DNA of 64,000 nucleotides from Alentia gelatinosa (taxonomy: Eukaryota > Annelida > Polychaeta > Phyllodocida > Polynoidae). Both the position numbers and the translations under genes were made by a program. The stretch is taken from positions 8,089,124-8,153,123 of the forward strand of contig OX465584.1 in the NCBI GenBank assembly GCA_950022655.1. Reading direction: 5' to 3'. Shown here in pieces: positions 20,051 to 31,999 of the stretch (position 1 is the first letter of the stretch; every line of letters starts with the position of its first letter). The notes below the pieces were generated by a model. That model was not told where the DNA came from. It ran no database searches and saw nothing but the letters and a program-made list of their open reading frames with translations.

Positions 20051-20403
20051 GTATCTCAGGTTCTCATAGAAGTACTTGGAGGTTCTCGTAGAAATACTTT
20101 GAGGTTCTAATAGGGGTACATAGAGGTTTTCACAGTCAATCGTTGATATAAAACCGACATCCTTCTGTACGGCTTTAGTGAATAGAGTTCCTACTGAATA
20201 CTTCAGAATTTTGCGAAGAGATGGTCATGGTACGCAACCAAGATTCTGATCCTATGGAACAATATTTGTTTAGTGTTCTATATAATACATAACCAAAATT
20301 TGCTCTCAATGGGAAGAGGGGATAAAATGATTGAGTATGATTTTTGGTTTTATCAAAATTTGCTATCGAATAGACCAATTGTAAATATAGATATAAGACG
20401 TAC

Positions 20404-20492
20404 GCAAAGCCGTTGTCGATGACCTTCTGGACAAAGTCGACGACCTCTGGCACGTACTCGCTGACCCGGGTCAGCACGTCTGGACGTAGCAC
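20404..20492 (-). CDS. CARS1: cysteinyl-tRNA synthetase, catalytic-domain exon
   Basis: This 89-bp exon encodes [20 protein letters not shown] and then VQKVIDNGF, ending two bases into the next codon (TTTGC|GTACGT). The acceptor is gttaattAG, poor in pyrimidines and therefore weak. [14 protein letters not shown] is nearly invariant in animals. I chose the GTACGT donor over a slightly later GTCTTA because it restores the family reading [14 protein letters not shown] across the junction. Confidence 0.95.
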
Positions 20493-20606
20493 CTAATTAA
20501 CATAAATTAACATAAATCTACATAGATAATTACAACAAGTTTCTTACATCATCGCCCTGTTTATAAAACTATTCATTTTCTGGTGGATTATCTGAGGGAA
20601 GTTATT

Positions 20607-20819
20607 CTGTAATATCAGTTGGGGTCATAAAAAGAGAATGGGGAATAATTTTCATGTGGAATTTACTGCTTCAGAGGGACTTAGAAAACATGGAAAACAT
20701 CGTTATTAGCCATGGAATGATGCTAGAGTGTGTTGTAAGGTTTGAACCACTCTTTTTTGGAGTGAATGTATATTGTACCAAAGGATTTCCTTGGAAAATG
20801 AGAAAACTGCCATATCTGG
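20607..20819. mobile_element. diverged copy of the CAGGGATGTCAGTT MITE family
   Basis: Shares TATCAGTTGGGGTCA near the left end, the internal GGAATTTACTGCTTCAGAG and GGAAAACATCG segments, and AAAACTGCCATATCTGG at the right. It lies about 115 bp upstream of the CARS1 exon 20404-20492. The ends are approximate. Confidence 0.65.
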
Positions 20820-21143
20820 TTTATCCCGGAGAATATCTGTTTGGAGATTGTGCATGCTAACACACACACACACATTAGTCAGATTCTACGGTGCTATTAC
20901 TATTAGAAACTGTTATATGTCTATGATACTGCACAGTTGAATTTAATAGATTTTGAAAAAAATTGTTATAGGTAAAAGCCTTGAATACACTTTAATTATA
21001 TAAATGATTTCCAGAATTTCCAAATTGAAAACAAATTTGTATTCCTTTTCTGACCAAATTCAAGGTAGTGTCGACGTCATATATATTCTCTCTCAATCTC
21101 TAATTCAAAATTGAAAACTAAAGCAATGATTTTATAAAATGTA

Positions 21144-21560
21144 CCGTAAAACCCCGTTTATAAGACGATTTCTTTTAGGGATTTTTGTAAATTGTTTTTG
21201 CTTAAGTCGGGAGTCGGCTTTTAATCGTTTTCTTTTTCCAAAAAATGATTTTTGAAAAAATACCCCAAATTTGTCAGATAGCATGTGAAATCCTATATTG
21301 GTACAAAAGTTCATTGAAACGTTCATATTCTATACCAAAAAAGTCTACATATTGTTGTGGGGGAGAGGGGGGTGTTTTTGGGGGGGATGGGGGGCCAGGA
21401 CCCCAAAGTGGGGGGTCGGCTTATAAGCGGGGTTTTCATAAAGTTGAAAGGTCCCCAGAATTGGCTTATAGCATCTCGGTGAAGTGTGTGTGTAGGGATG
21501 GGAGGGGGGGGGGGGGTGTAGGCTTGTAAAAGGTGTCGGCTTATAAGCGGGGTTTTACGG
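21144..21560. mobile_element. MITE with TA target, Tc1/mariner-like
   Basis: The inverted termini CCGTAAAACCCCGTTTATAAG-like and CTTATAAGCGGGGTTTTACGG are flanked by TA on each side (21142-21143, 21561-21562). The interior contains G-tracts (about 21359-21390, 21505-21517). It sits 40 bp into the intron after CARS1 exon 21600-21740. The TA duplication and termini suggest the IS630-Tc1-mariner superfamily. Confidence 0.82.
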
Positions 21561-21599
21561 TAAGTCGGAGGTTGTATCGGTTGAGAATGAAGAACTCAC

Positions 21600-21740
21600 G
21601 CCCAGCGCGTCCATGTCCGCGTGGTACTCAGCCTCGAAGCGACGCGGAAGCTCGGCAAAGATGGCGTTCTCTGTGACGTCAGAGCCATGCTGCTTGTCCA
21701 GCCAATCAGCGAGCACGTCGTGACTTTCCGACAGGAGGCG
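21600..21740 (-). CDS. CARS1: cysteinyl-tRNA synthetase, connective-insert exon
   Basis: This 47-codon exon starts after ctattgcAG and ends at CTGGGC|GTGAGT, phase 0 on both sides. It encodes RLLSESHDVLADWLDKQHGS, then DVTENAIFAELPRRFEAEYH and ADMDALG. It matches the eukaryote-specific insert between the HIGH half and the rest of the catalytic fold (..DWLD...G..VTDN.IF..LP..WE..FH.DM..L.V). A 417-bp MITE with TA flanks (21144-21560) lies 40 bp into the following intron. Confidence 0.96.
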
Positions 21741-22509
21741 CTGCAATAGCACCACATCCGGTCTCCCGATATTCATTTTTTTCAAAATTTTATTTAAATT
21801 GATATAGTTCGCCATTGATGATATATTTAGCGATCTACCACTATACCCTTTTATCGATAGTTTGATCATGAGGTCCATCTAGATTTCCTCATGCTTTCAA
21901 GAAAGTTTGACTCTTTATTCAGAATTATTAGAAAGCAATACTAGAGTATACTGTACAGTATTATGGGAGAGTGATGTATATACCTATGTATACATATGGA
22001 TTATATAACATAATAAAGGATGGAATGAGAATGAGATGAAGGTTAAATCTTCCTTGAAATGAAGGTCTATTCACTAACCATTTTTTAGGCTGCGATACAT
22101 AATTCATGTTACCATTATAAAAATCTTTTGATATACAGAGTTTGCCATATATGGTCATATGCAAATTTGTTTGGCACTATAAACGGGAGCGTAAACAAAC
22201 TTTGAAAGTATATCTGATTGACAACTGGCAAACCCACTATGGAGCCATCCCATAATGGTTTGTGCAGAGCAGTATGACCTTGCATATTAAAGTCATGAAC
22301 TCAGTATTTGCATGCGATTTGATGAGTTACAGATGCTGCAGGCTGTGGTGTGGCTTTAGATGCAGCGCAGCCTTGGTGTATTCTTTTTGCCCAGATATAC
22401 TTCCATAATCAGTTTGTTTACACTCCCTGAAATGAAACCCTGTTTTCGTGTATATGTAAGGCATTATCAACCATCAAGTGAATTGGCGGAGACTTCCGGT
22501 AGGACTGAC

Positions 22510-22644
22510 CTGGTTCATGACGGCGTCTTCCTTGTCCTTGACCTTGCTGGCCTCCTCGACGACCTTGGTGACCTTGTCTCTGATCCGTATGTACATGGCC
22601 TTCTTGTCTGGATCTGCTTCCGTCTCGCATTTAGTCACGTGGGG
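22510..22644 (-). CDS. CARS1: cysteinyl-tRNA synthetase, first exon identified here
   Basis: This 45-codon exon runs from ttctcgttgcAG to AACCAG|GTCAGT, phase 0 at both ends. It encodes PHVTKCETEADPDKKAMYIR, then IRDKVTKVVEEASKVKDKED and AVMNQ. It fits the charged connective insert of animal enzymes (human ..LNETTDPDKKQMLERI...). Conservation is lower than in the downstream exons but the DPDKK core and junction are convincing. The exons that should precede it, with GPTVYD..HMGHAR and the MNITDIDDK segment, were not seen anywhere further right. Confidence 0.9.
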
Positions 22645-23039
22645 CTGCAACGAGAAGAAACGTGCTAAATACTGGACTGAGCGATAATAGGTGCAGAACG
22701 TCAGCGATAGACTGATAACAAGGACAGGCGTTGGGATAGAATGGTTCCCTTTCACAATGAACAATGGGATAGGTAACGTCCAGTGAGAGCAACATATGAT
22801 TGACCTTGAACTTTCGCTGGTTCCCCACTGATTTGCAGTAGTAAAGATAATCAGAACAGCCTCTCTCCCTCATGAGGTTCCCCAAACAGCTTACTTCAAC
22901 TTTTTTTTATAATGAATGATGATACAAAATAAAGTAATAGCAACCTTTGAAAAGATAAGAGATTTGCCACGCCCTCCAACAGGGAACCAGCATAAATTCC
23001 AATAAGTATCTGTCAGGTACCAGCTGAATGAAATCCCGC

Positions 23040-23395
23040 AATAGGGAGCCAAAGTGAACCCGCTGAAACCACAGATACCCACCTACAAAACACCATTTCC
23101 GGTAGCCAGTAAAAACGAGGCTTAGTGCTAAAGCTATGGGGGTTTGAAGCTAGACTTATGTTTTTGGTCTCGTTTGTTACTTTTGAAGTGAAGTTTATAA
23201 CTATCTCTCTGATTAACTTTGTTTCAAAACTACGATGACAGTTGTAAGGTTTATTAAAAATTTGGATCTAAAAGATTGGAGAATGACACATATAATCTCG
23301 AACCTACATAGTCTAAGTACTGAGCGCCTATATCCGGAAATAGTATTTTGTGACCGGCTATCTGTGGTTGCAGCGGGTTCACTTTGGCTCCCTAT
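23040..23395. mobile_element. inverted-repeat element
   Basis: GGGAGCCAAAGTGAACCCGC at the left is complemented by GCGGGTTCACTTTGGCTCCC at the right (arms about 45 bp, about 260 bp apart). It lies upstream of the first identified CARS1 exon. Confidence 0.65.
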
Positions 23396-23814
23396 GCACC
23401 AGAAAAAAGGTGGAAGTTACCTGGCCTAATATGTGAGTGCATATTGGCCAGGCCTCCAGGCTAGTTCTACAACACCGACTTTAGCCTATGTCCTCACATA
23501 TTAGACCAGGTTGGTACTGCCATTTTTCTGGTGAATGGTGGGATTGCACCGAGCTGGTTCCCTGGCCAATAAAATAGGTTCCTATGGTAATTTTACTTCC
23601 AAATTCAAATACATAGGACCCCTTTTGATTCTCGTCCAATCCGTTTGGTAGTGGTATCAAACAACAGAGCTAATACAATATCGCTACGCAATTCACGCGG
23701 CTTCACCTTGTGAATTACTACGCTATTCAAACTCGATGGGGTACAAGCTCTAACCATAAATTTTCATAGCTTTCCTCTGTAATATTGATGAGTAAAAGAT
23801 ATAGACAATAATCG

Positions 23815-24350
23815 TTGGTTTTGTAGACAGGCAGCCCTAAGCCACGAGAAATTGACGCCTAGTAATTACGTTGTCAACCTCGAGTGGTTTACAGAGCCGC
23901 CTGTCCACAAAACCATCGTTTGTTGTATTTATTATTATTCATCTTTTCGAATTAATTAAACATAGTAATTGCCATATTAAAGGGTATAACAATAGGGACT
24001 ATTTCAAGAACTCTCACCTCGGTAAATGTGTAGGGGTGAGATTTCTACCAGAATTCATCACATAGATTCGATCACCACCCTCGTGGTGTTAAAGAACCTT
24101 AAGAAAGTCTGGTAAGGACCTATAATGATTGACTGGACGTTAAATCAAACCAAACAAACCGAGAGACTATTTCTTTGCTCTATAGCACAAAAGGGACTAT
24201 TTTTACCGTATACCATGGCTTTGAGGCCGTATACCACATATTTGAATCTGTATACCACAGTTATGGTACCTAACAGGTTTTATACAATAGGTCGTGGTTT
24301 ACTGAGTCCCCATACATTTTCATTGTAGGCTTTGCATACGATGGATATTA
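23815..24350. mobile_element. dispersed foldback element seeding the 68-bp satellite; SINE insertion inside
   Basis: The foldback part (23818-23925, GTAGACAGGCAGC ... GCCTGTCCACAAAAC) is followed by TTCGAATTAATTAAACATAG, TAGCACAAAAGGGACTATTT, GTATACCATGGCTTTGAGG and a single 68-bp satellite-like unit. A SINE 3' part (24004-24165) interrupts it between GGGACTATTTC and GAGACTATTTCTTTGC. Confidence 0.75.
24004..24165 (+). mobile_element. SINE 3' fragment
   Basis: AAGAACTCTCACCTCGGTAA, GGTGAGATTTCTACCAGAAT and tail GACTGGACGTTAAATCAAAC. The head is absent. It is inserted in the dispersed element 23815-24350. Tail fragments also lie at 37160-37210 and 48623-48665. Confidence 0.75.
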
Positions 24351-24519
24351 AAAGTAATATCTACCCGGGGTACAGTGCGATAAATCTGCCATCCATTGCT
24401 GCAGTACACTAAATGTTCGAATCGCATCATTACTTGAGTTTTAGCATCGGTGTGGCATCGGTTGCGGCATTCTCCAACTCTAGTGATTAACGCAAAGCTT
24501 GATGTATTTCACTGGACGT

Positions 24520-24900
24520 CACAGAGATGACGTATTACTGTCACTCGCCAATCACAGTCCTCGCTCTACGTCACCCTGCCCGCCCCATATCCGGTTTGAC
24601 CCCAGCCCGCATGCGCCATACGTCACATCCGCTGTCAGGATAGCACTTCCGGTGTGGCTGCGCCCTCTGGTGTCCTGTCGGAGCGGTCACGTGGACGTCA
24701 TTACGTCATATCCGGTGACAGAGGAATGATCACGTGACTCGAGATAACACTGCTCTCCCCCCGCATCCTTTGATGGCTGGCCGCTTTGGCGATCGTTTGA
24801 TAATTTGTGACAAAAGCAAACGCCAAGCGTTATAATGACGTCAGGACCCTAATGACGTCAGGGCTACGACATCCTGTCTACTGCATGACGTCAGAAGAAT
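24520..24900. promoter_or_regulatory. CpG-rich island with three CRE palindromes
   Basis: Unique-looking, CpG-rich DNA with TGACGTCA at 24836-24843, 24853-24860 and 24886-24893, several ACGTCA half-sites, TCACGTGAC (about 24730) and a minus-strand CTCF-like core ACACCAGAGGGCGC (24660-24673). It lies about 2 kb upstream of the first CARS1 exon found. Function is inferred only from motif content. Confidence 0.4.
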
Positions 24901-25099
24901 GATTACAGAATGGGCAGAGCCCAAGCTGACATGTTAAACAGGAAACCTATGAAAGTTTACAGTTAGAGCTCATATCCTATGGAGCGTAGTAATTCACAAG
25001 GTGAATTTGCGTGAATTACGTAGTGATTCAAACGAGATGAGATTAAGCTTTGACCGTAAACTTCAATGTGTTTCTGAATTTATCTCATCCCTCACATTG

Positions 25100-27225
25100 A
25101 CTAATGAGCTAACATTTGTGACATATTCCCCCATTGAGTATTTTTTCTAAATACCCCATGGGTATTGAGTACGAGTTCCCAATGTCTATGGGGAGAAAAG
25201 GAGTGAGAATATTACAGGCATCCAGCAGGTATCTATTCTAGTCATCAGTTTGCTGACCACACAGCTCATTCTTGAGGCGATACTTGTATGACACAATCAG
25301 CAATTTGAACAGCCTCATTTCCCCGACAATAAAATACACAGGGGAACTATCTAGGAAATTCATCTCCAAACTGTGTTGACAGACCATCTATAAAATACGT
25401 ACGCAAAATTGCTTTCCGTACCCTGCCAATAATACACAATCTGACGGTTCTTACATGAGAGAAAACCAGATTCTGGTTTATACCCAACTGCGCAATATTG
25501 TCATGTCAGCATTTTTATAACATACAGTATTTATATAGAACTGGATCAAGAATCGTATAAATAAACAAAATTCCATCAGTTTGGATGCGCTGCAATCGGC
25601 ATCGAGGCAAAGCCTAGTGACGATTACAGTGTAACCATACAATTGTGCATTCATACAATTCATGTCTGGTTCTGGATTTACCACACTAATTTCAATGACA
25701 TTAGAATAGCAACACACTATCAGAATAATTCAAATTAGTTCGCTAATCAAGTTAGGAACATTTAAATCTCCATGTTGATGTCTTGTCTTTTTTTCTTCAA
25801 ATCCTGGCTGTTGATTGGTCAATTGCATATGACGCCATCTCCCCCCACCTCCTTAAGATGTTATTTTGTTGGCAGTCGATGTTCCTGAAACCCTCGCCAA
25901 GAGTTTATTAACATGTTGATTAATCCAGTCAATGACAATGGAACATTGGAAATAGCCCCGTTCGGGTGGCCAAAAGTGGCCGACAGAGTCCCTCCACTAA
26001 TCGCTCAGTGAGGCTTGTAGGGGGGGGGGGGGGGGGGGTGCCACACCCAGTTTGGGTGTTGATTGTGCTTCCCCAGCGATTAGTGACCTTTAATTGTTTC
26101 CTTTATCAGTGGCCTTATGTTGCTCAGAAATCGTAATTCAATCATTCGGTGTACATAATCGTATACCTCTGTCGGTTAGTGTAGACTGATTTACTTAGGA
26201 CTAATTCCTTCCACTCTCTGGTATCCCGCTGTGATGGCCGCCGGTCGAGCGACGGGATGCGTAATTTGCCTGCGACAAGTTCACCGACAACTATACGATT
26301 TGGGAACTAATCGTTCAACCCCGAATCAGTAGATGTGCATTGGACTTAAGTTGTCAAAACACTGCTGTGTACACTAAGCTCACGGCCCTCGGTGAGCCGC
26401 CTCTTTCTGTTCGTCTTGCAGTCCCTGGCTTCAGGGCACCTGTCCTTCACTCGTCCTTCACTCGTCCCTCACTCGTGCTCGTTACTGCCGCCAGGAAATC
26501 AAGACAAATACTGGCCGTCTACTGGCCAATCACGTGACCCGGGGCCTGGTCATGTGACCGACTCCCAGCGTTTTGGTCTTCACTGGAGGTTGATTGAATC
26601 TCGTGTGTTCATGAACAACCACAGGTGGAAGATTAGTGATACTATACCAGATGATCCAGCCATATCCCACTGTTAGATTTCTAACTGCCGGAGCGTTCAT
26701 TAACTATGATCGGGGGCACAGTTTTGCAACATTAATCGGTAAAAAAAAAAAAAAAGTAGCCCCATCTCATGAAAATAGCAAAAGAATGTTGCCCTCCCTT
26801 TGGAATACCCCCCCCCCCCCCCAGTTCCCCCCCCCCCTCTTGGGATACCTACCTCCCCCCCCCCCCCCCCCCAAAAAAAAAAATGGCCCTCACCCCTAAA
26901 AACTATGCAACCCCCCCCCCCCCCCCGTCTATAGATAATTATGGAACGCCTCCCTTATTATCTTAGGTTCTCATTGGGGATCATACAATAAGTTGAGCTG
27001 CAGATCTCAAAATTTATTATTTTTCTTGCCATCTCGCCACAATAGGTTATCAGAGTTGGTTTTGATTCTCCACTTTCTAGTTCGGGTGCTCTTTCAGCAT
27101 CACTATTCTATCAGAGGTCAAAGGTCAGGGTCACTAAAACTTTTGAGCCCTCAGTTCTTCAGACATATGTGTTTCTTACTCTGAGCCATTATTATTATGA
27201 AGGGTGTTAAAAAATACACAAAATT
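25100..27225. other. no gene recognised
   Basis: Fragments of TTTATCTCAC-class MITEs (25050-25210), an AT-rich stretch, G/C tracts and a unique segment at 26220-26600 with GTCACGTGACC-like E-boxes (26532). Frames here are short and unlike any family. Confidence 0.45.
26018..26038. repeat. poly(G) tract
   Basis: About 21 G in a row. Comparable G or C tracts occur at 26813-26932 (three C-tracts), 30155-30200, 36935-36947, 41909-41929, 46857-46873 and 56036-56053. Such tracts are frequent sequencing-dropout or slippage points. Confidence 0.9.
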
Positions 27226-27610
27226 AACTGGTTTCAGATACAAGCGGCAGTAATCTCCGAGATTACGCAGAGTCTAGTACGAGGAGATTGCGGTCGCCTT
27301 TAACTGAAACCAGTTTATATCGTATTTATTATCCATCTTTTCGAATAAATTAAACCCAGTAATTGCCATATTAACGGATATAACAATAGGAACTATTTCT
27401 TTGCTCTATAGCAAAAGGGACTATTTTTCCCGTATACCATGGTTTTGAGGACGTATACCACAGGTTTGAATCCGTACACCACAGTTATGGTATCTGACAG
27501 TTTTTATACAATGGATAGTGGTTTACTGAGTCCCCATACATTTTCAATGTACGCGTCAACCTCTCGTGGTTTACGGCCGCCTGTCCACAAAACCTATTTA
27601 CTAACCACCT
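27226..27610. mobile_element. dispersed element, with a second foldback at its left edge
   Basis: A hairpin of AACTGGTTTCAGATACAAG and its complement (27226-27315) precedes TTATTATCCATCTTTTCGAA. The element then continues through CCGTATACCATGGTTTTGAG and ends with a single satellite unit and half of the GTTTACGGCCGCCTGTCCAC foldback. Confidence 0.7.
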
Positions 27611-27879
27611 ATACAGTTTGATAAATTCGGTGCACCGTCTGTCTTTGCTTCCTGCTACCACATGTAAGCACTAGCGCCGTGAAAGATCTGCTGGGAGAGT
27701 AGAGAAAGATATAGCTCTGCCAATTCTGTATTTTTGAAATTGATGTGTTTTTTTAATTATCATTATCGGAATCATTATTATTTTGATATTTCTCAAGTTT
27801 CTAGTATCATTACAGCAGTTAATCAGTTTGTTACAAAGTTCCGATTAAGATTTCCCATCAATCACCAGCTCGTTGAGCT

Positions 27880-28510
27880 TTCCTCTGCCATGTTGTGTTT
27901 ACATGTTCTTTGGAGGATGGATTCCACACCGAAATACAGGATAAAACAAGGTAAAGGCCTCTTTGACCACAATAACCTGACCGATTATTGAGTTTAGGAG
28001 ACACTGCCACAGATGGATTCACCAAACTTGAAATGTTAATTCTGTAGTTCCTATTATTGACTGTGATGTTGTGATCGCGATATCGTCTGCTACCGACTCT
28101 TGATAGTTGCCGCGATGTTCGCCGATATCGCGATAGGTGGCGTGCGTGTATTAACCAGATTATAGTGTATTTATTAACCACCGTGCCATATAATTACGAT
28201 GCTCTTCTGAAACTTGATCGGTGTGCCTCATATCGTTAGTGAAAATATACAACTGTAGTTTTTAAATTGCCCGCGAGTTTGAATGAGTTTGCCATGTTGG
28301 CTTTATACGGTCACCGGGGGATGGATTTTACAGTTACACTAAAAATAAAATACGGAAATAAAACAAGGTAGGAACTCGTTGAAAACTTTGATCTGACAGA
28401 TTATGGAGTTTGGGAAAGACTGCGACAGATTAATTCACTAAACTTGATCTATTCTGTAGTTTACAGTGATTGTGACGTTGTGTGATTGTCTGCTGCTGTC
28501 ACTGCATACA
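27880..28510. repeat. diverged tandem duplication of about 400 bp
   Basis: Two copies, each with GCCATGTTG, GGATGGATT, AATAAAACAAGGTA or GATAAAACAAGGTA, then a diverged run to TCTGTAGTT and GTGATGTTGTG / GTGACGTTGTG. Each copy could encode a tiny ATG exon ending in AACAAG|GTA, but without a partner exon this is unproven. Confidence 0.5.
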
Positions 28511-28689
28511 TGTATTAGTTCGTGTTTCGCTCGCTAGGGGCCCGATGCAGTTCTGGGAATTATTTCCAGTAATCTCCTGATTTTAGATTCAGGAGGTTAC
28601 GGGCCTCAGTTATCTCCTGGTAGCAAAATACTCAAACCCAATGCTATTCCTATGGAGACTCCGTATTAGATGGCTTATAATGTACAAAC

Positions 28690-30017
28690 CCATCATGTTC
28701 CTTCATTATGCAAATGGATATGACATTGGGATAATCATAGCATATCAGATAATCTGCCTCAAAATTTAATGTTATTTTCCTGAAAAAGTAGATATGATGA
28801 GCTCAAAGTATTGAAGAACACATATCTAACTTAAAAATCATGGGTCACCGTGCTAGATTTTGATTTAGAGATTGATATTATAATAATATCATAGTAGAAT
28901 AAATATAAATTCTAAAACGTTGCTTTTAACAATGTAAAATCCACGTTATTTTCTTGAGATTTTTACAGAATATATTATATGTATAGAGCTACACATATCA
29001 GTTTTTAAAACCATCCTTTTTTTGTTCAACTTTTATTTAGACACCTAAAGGTGCTGATTTCAATGTACCGCCAGCGATCCATTACAATCATCACTTATTC
29101 CCTTGTACATGTAGTCTTAATGCTAGAACATATATATACAGTATCAGTGAGCTTTTGTAGAAATACACCATCTTCATATTACATTTCAAATCATTGTGTT
29201 GCTTCTATTTTCAATGATTTGTTTTTGATTTTCAATGATTTATTTTTGAGAGAACTGAAGAAAACCATACTTTTCAGTACATTTCCTAAGTAAATCAGTC
29301 ATATCTAATTTAGCTTAACCTACCTATTGTGATTGGATAAACTGGACACAACGTTATATCTACTAATTTGGAAATGAAATGAGAATCCCAATGCACCAGT
29401 TTCGACTGATAAATGACAATATTTAAAAATCACCAGGTGCCGCCACTATGAAGTGGCCGATCTGCCTTTAAATGTATATCGGACAATTTGGCTTGAAAAT
29501 TAAAACCCATGTCAATTTCCTGAAAATTTAATAAGATGATCTCCAAGTGTTGTGGAACCCATATCTAACTTAGAAATGGGGGGTCACCGTGCTAGTTTTT
29601 TATTTATAGATCAATATTATGATAATTTTATATTATATTTATAATTCTACTAGAATATATAGAAATTCTAAAAAGTAATTTTTTCACATAGTAAAGCCCA
29701 TGTCATTTTCCTCAAACTTTTGCAGAATAAAGTACATCTATAGTCCTACTTATTTAAGTTTTGTAAACGATAGGTCACCGTCCTTATTTTTGAATGAATC
29801 GAAGAAAACCATCAGTACATTTCCTATGTAAATCAAGCAGATGTAAAATAAGATGTAAATTGGCCTATTTTACTGATTAAGATTTGATAAGCTGGACAAT
29901 ATGTTAGATTTACTCATGCAGGATTAGAATGAATCCCAAGAAACCAGTTTTGACCAATAATTGACATTATTTAAAAATCACCAGGTGGCGCCACTGTAAA
30001 GTGGCCGATATGCCTTC
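28690..30017. mobile_element. two MITE copies of the TTAA class, head to tail
   Basis: The first copy (diverged left end, about 28690-29465) ends GATCTGCCTTTAA. The second begins there (TGTATATCGGACAATTTGGC, about 29468) and ends GATATGCCTTCAA near 30017. Both have the internal GGTCACCGT...TAGTTTTT blocks and end in CACCAGGTGSCGCCAC, a CTCF-like core. Confidence 0.8.
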
Positions 30018-30869
30018 AAGCGAAAACACTACCAATGACTAAAACATAAGCACCTCCATCCAGCCTTCCCACACAGACTCGCCCGATAAAGGTCAGCTGG
30101 AAACCCATTCAGTCCTCACCCATACAGAACCCCTGCTGCCCTCAGCTCTCTCTCCCCCCCCCCCCCCGCACCCTCCTGCACCTCCCCCCCCCCCCCCCCG
30201 CCATCAGTGTCGGTCCCACCTGCTGCCTCCCACTGAGGGCCGTAAGTTTTCTCGTGAGAACGGGTAGGAACCGCATACCTCCTGAGATGTCTACTTCCTC
30301 TCCAGCCCTAGCCCGGAAGCCTGGCCTATGTGCTCACTCACATATAAGGCCAGGTAATGCCCGCTATTTTCTGGTGCATAATGGGTAACTGCCGCAATTT
30401 TTACGTTGGTTTACCCACTAGAGGGCATGCCGAAATCTGTTATATTTTTTAAAGAAACATTCTTCTATCTTTAGAAACGTTTAGAAAGCCATTCCTTTGT
30501 TATATATTTCCATGCATTTGATACTATCGGAAAACTGGATGAGTTTCGATTAAAATGAATCAGGTTTTGATTATATCCTACCCCGTCTCCTCGATTTTGG
30601 GATATTATGTGATAACAATTCTGTATGCCACTAGTGGCATATAAAACTCCGTATGCCAGTCAGCGTGGCATACGGAGTGTTAAGCCTATGGGATTTTATA
30701 GCCTATGGGATTTTATATTAGGGGTAGGATAAGAGTGTGGACAAGTTATTTGAGAAATCCCATGATGCAGAAAGGTTGTGCTGGTTTTCCTTGCCACTGC
30801 AAATCAGTCGAGAACCAGTTAAAGGGCGATCACACGTTGCTCTTGGCGGCGGTTACCTGTCCTTTATTA

Positions 30870-31262
30870 TCCATCGTATACAAAGCCCCCATTGAAAATG
30901 TATGGGGAATCAGTAAACCACTACCCATTGTATAAAACCTGTCAAATACCATAACTGTGGTATACGGATTCAAACCTGTGGTATACGGCCTCAAAACCAT
31001 GGTATACGGGAAAAATAGTCCCTTTTGCTATAGAGCAAAGAAATAGTTCCTAGTGTTATACCCGTTAACATGACAATTACTGGGTTTAATCTATTCGAAA
31101 AGATGGTTAATAAATGCAACAAACGATGATTTTGTGGACAGGCAGCTCTGTAAACCACTCGCGGTTGACGTCGTAATACACTCGCTAGCGCTTGTGTATT
31201 ACTACGCGTCAACCTCTCGTGGTTTACGGCCGCCTGTCCACAAAACCATCGATTTTTGTCTA
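30870..31262. mobile_element. most complete uninterrupted copy of the satellite-seeding element
   Basis: In minus orientation relative to 23815. It has one satellite unit (30880-30940), the three GTGGTATACGG motifs, ATTCGAAAAGATGG and then a 125-bp foldback (31133-31255, TTTTGTGGACAGGCAGC ... CGGCCGCCTGTCCACAAAAC). Use this as the reference copy. Confidence 0.75.
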
Positions 31263-31269
31263 TATATTC

Positions 31270-31995
31270 CATTGGGACAGGGAACCATTATACTCCAGCA
31301 CCAACACAATGCTACAAGTCTGTCTACAGGACTCGGATATGCCACTCTGAGCATTTAATTCATCATTTATCAAGTAACTGATATACAAGGTATATATAGG
31401 GTTAATATATATAATTTCGATTTGACCACACTTATAGATGCACTTGCATATCTGTTTTTGAACTTGGTAAAAGAAATCCTACAAACCCCAGGTCTTTATA
31501 GACAGCTTGAAAAATAGTTTCACATACCCAGAGCTAACACCAAGCTTTGCGGATCTTATATCATGCAATTAGTCTAAAGAATAAAGGTTTTTTGAATAGG
31601 GTGTTTGTTATACAATAAAAAAAAGTGGCTAGTAGTACCAAATCAAAACGATCTGTGTAAGTAGTATAACAATGGCCAATTAATTCAATTCAAAATCTCT
31701 TTAATCTCACCAAAATAATCATTGGTCAAAATACCCAAAGTCTTAAATTACGGTTCTTATGCTTCAACATGATATAGTAAATCTACAGCAAACATTTGCA
31801 ACTGCATTGTATCAATTGTTTTGAGACAAAATATGTTGGCTAATGATATTTGTTGATTGTAGGTATTGTTTGATGGGGGAAGAGAGAAGGAACATGGGAT
31901 AGGACGAGAGGTAGGAATTGGCTTGATGACTATTTACTACTAATAGTGCGGGTCTTAGGAGGGATCTGTGAGGAACTCCTCGGTATCACTCACTG
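31270..31995. other. AT-rich, nothing recognised
   Basis: No repeat family, splice-flanked frame or motif cluster was identified. Confidence 0.4.
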
Positions 31996-31999
31996 CGCC

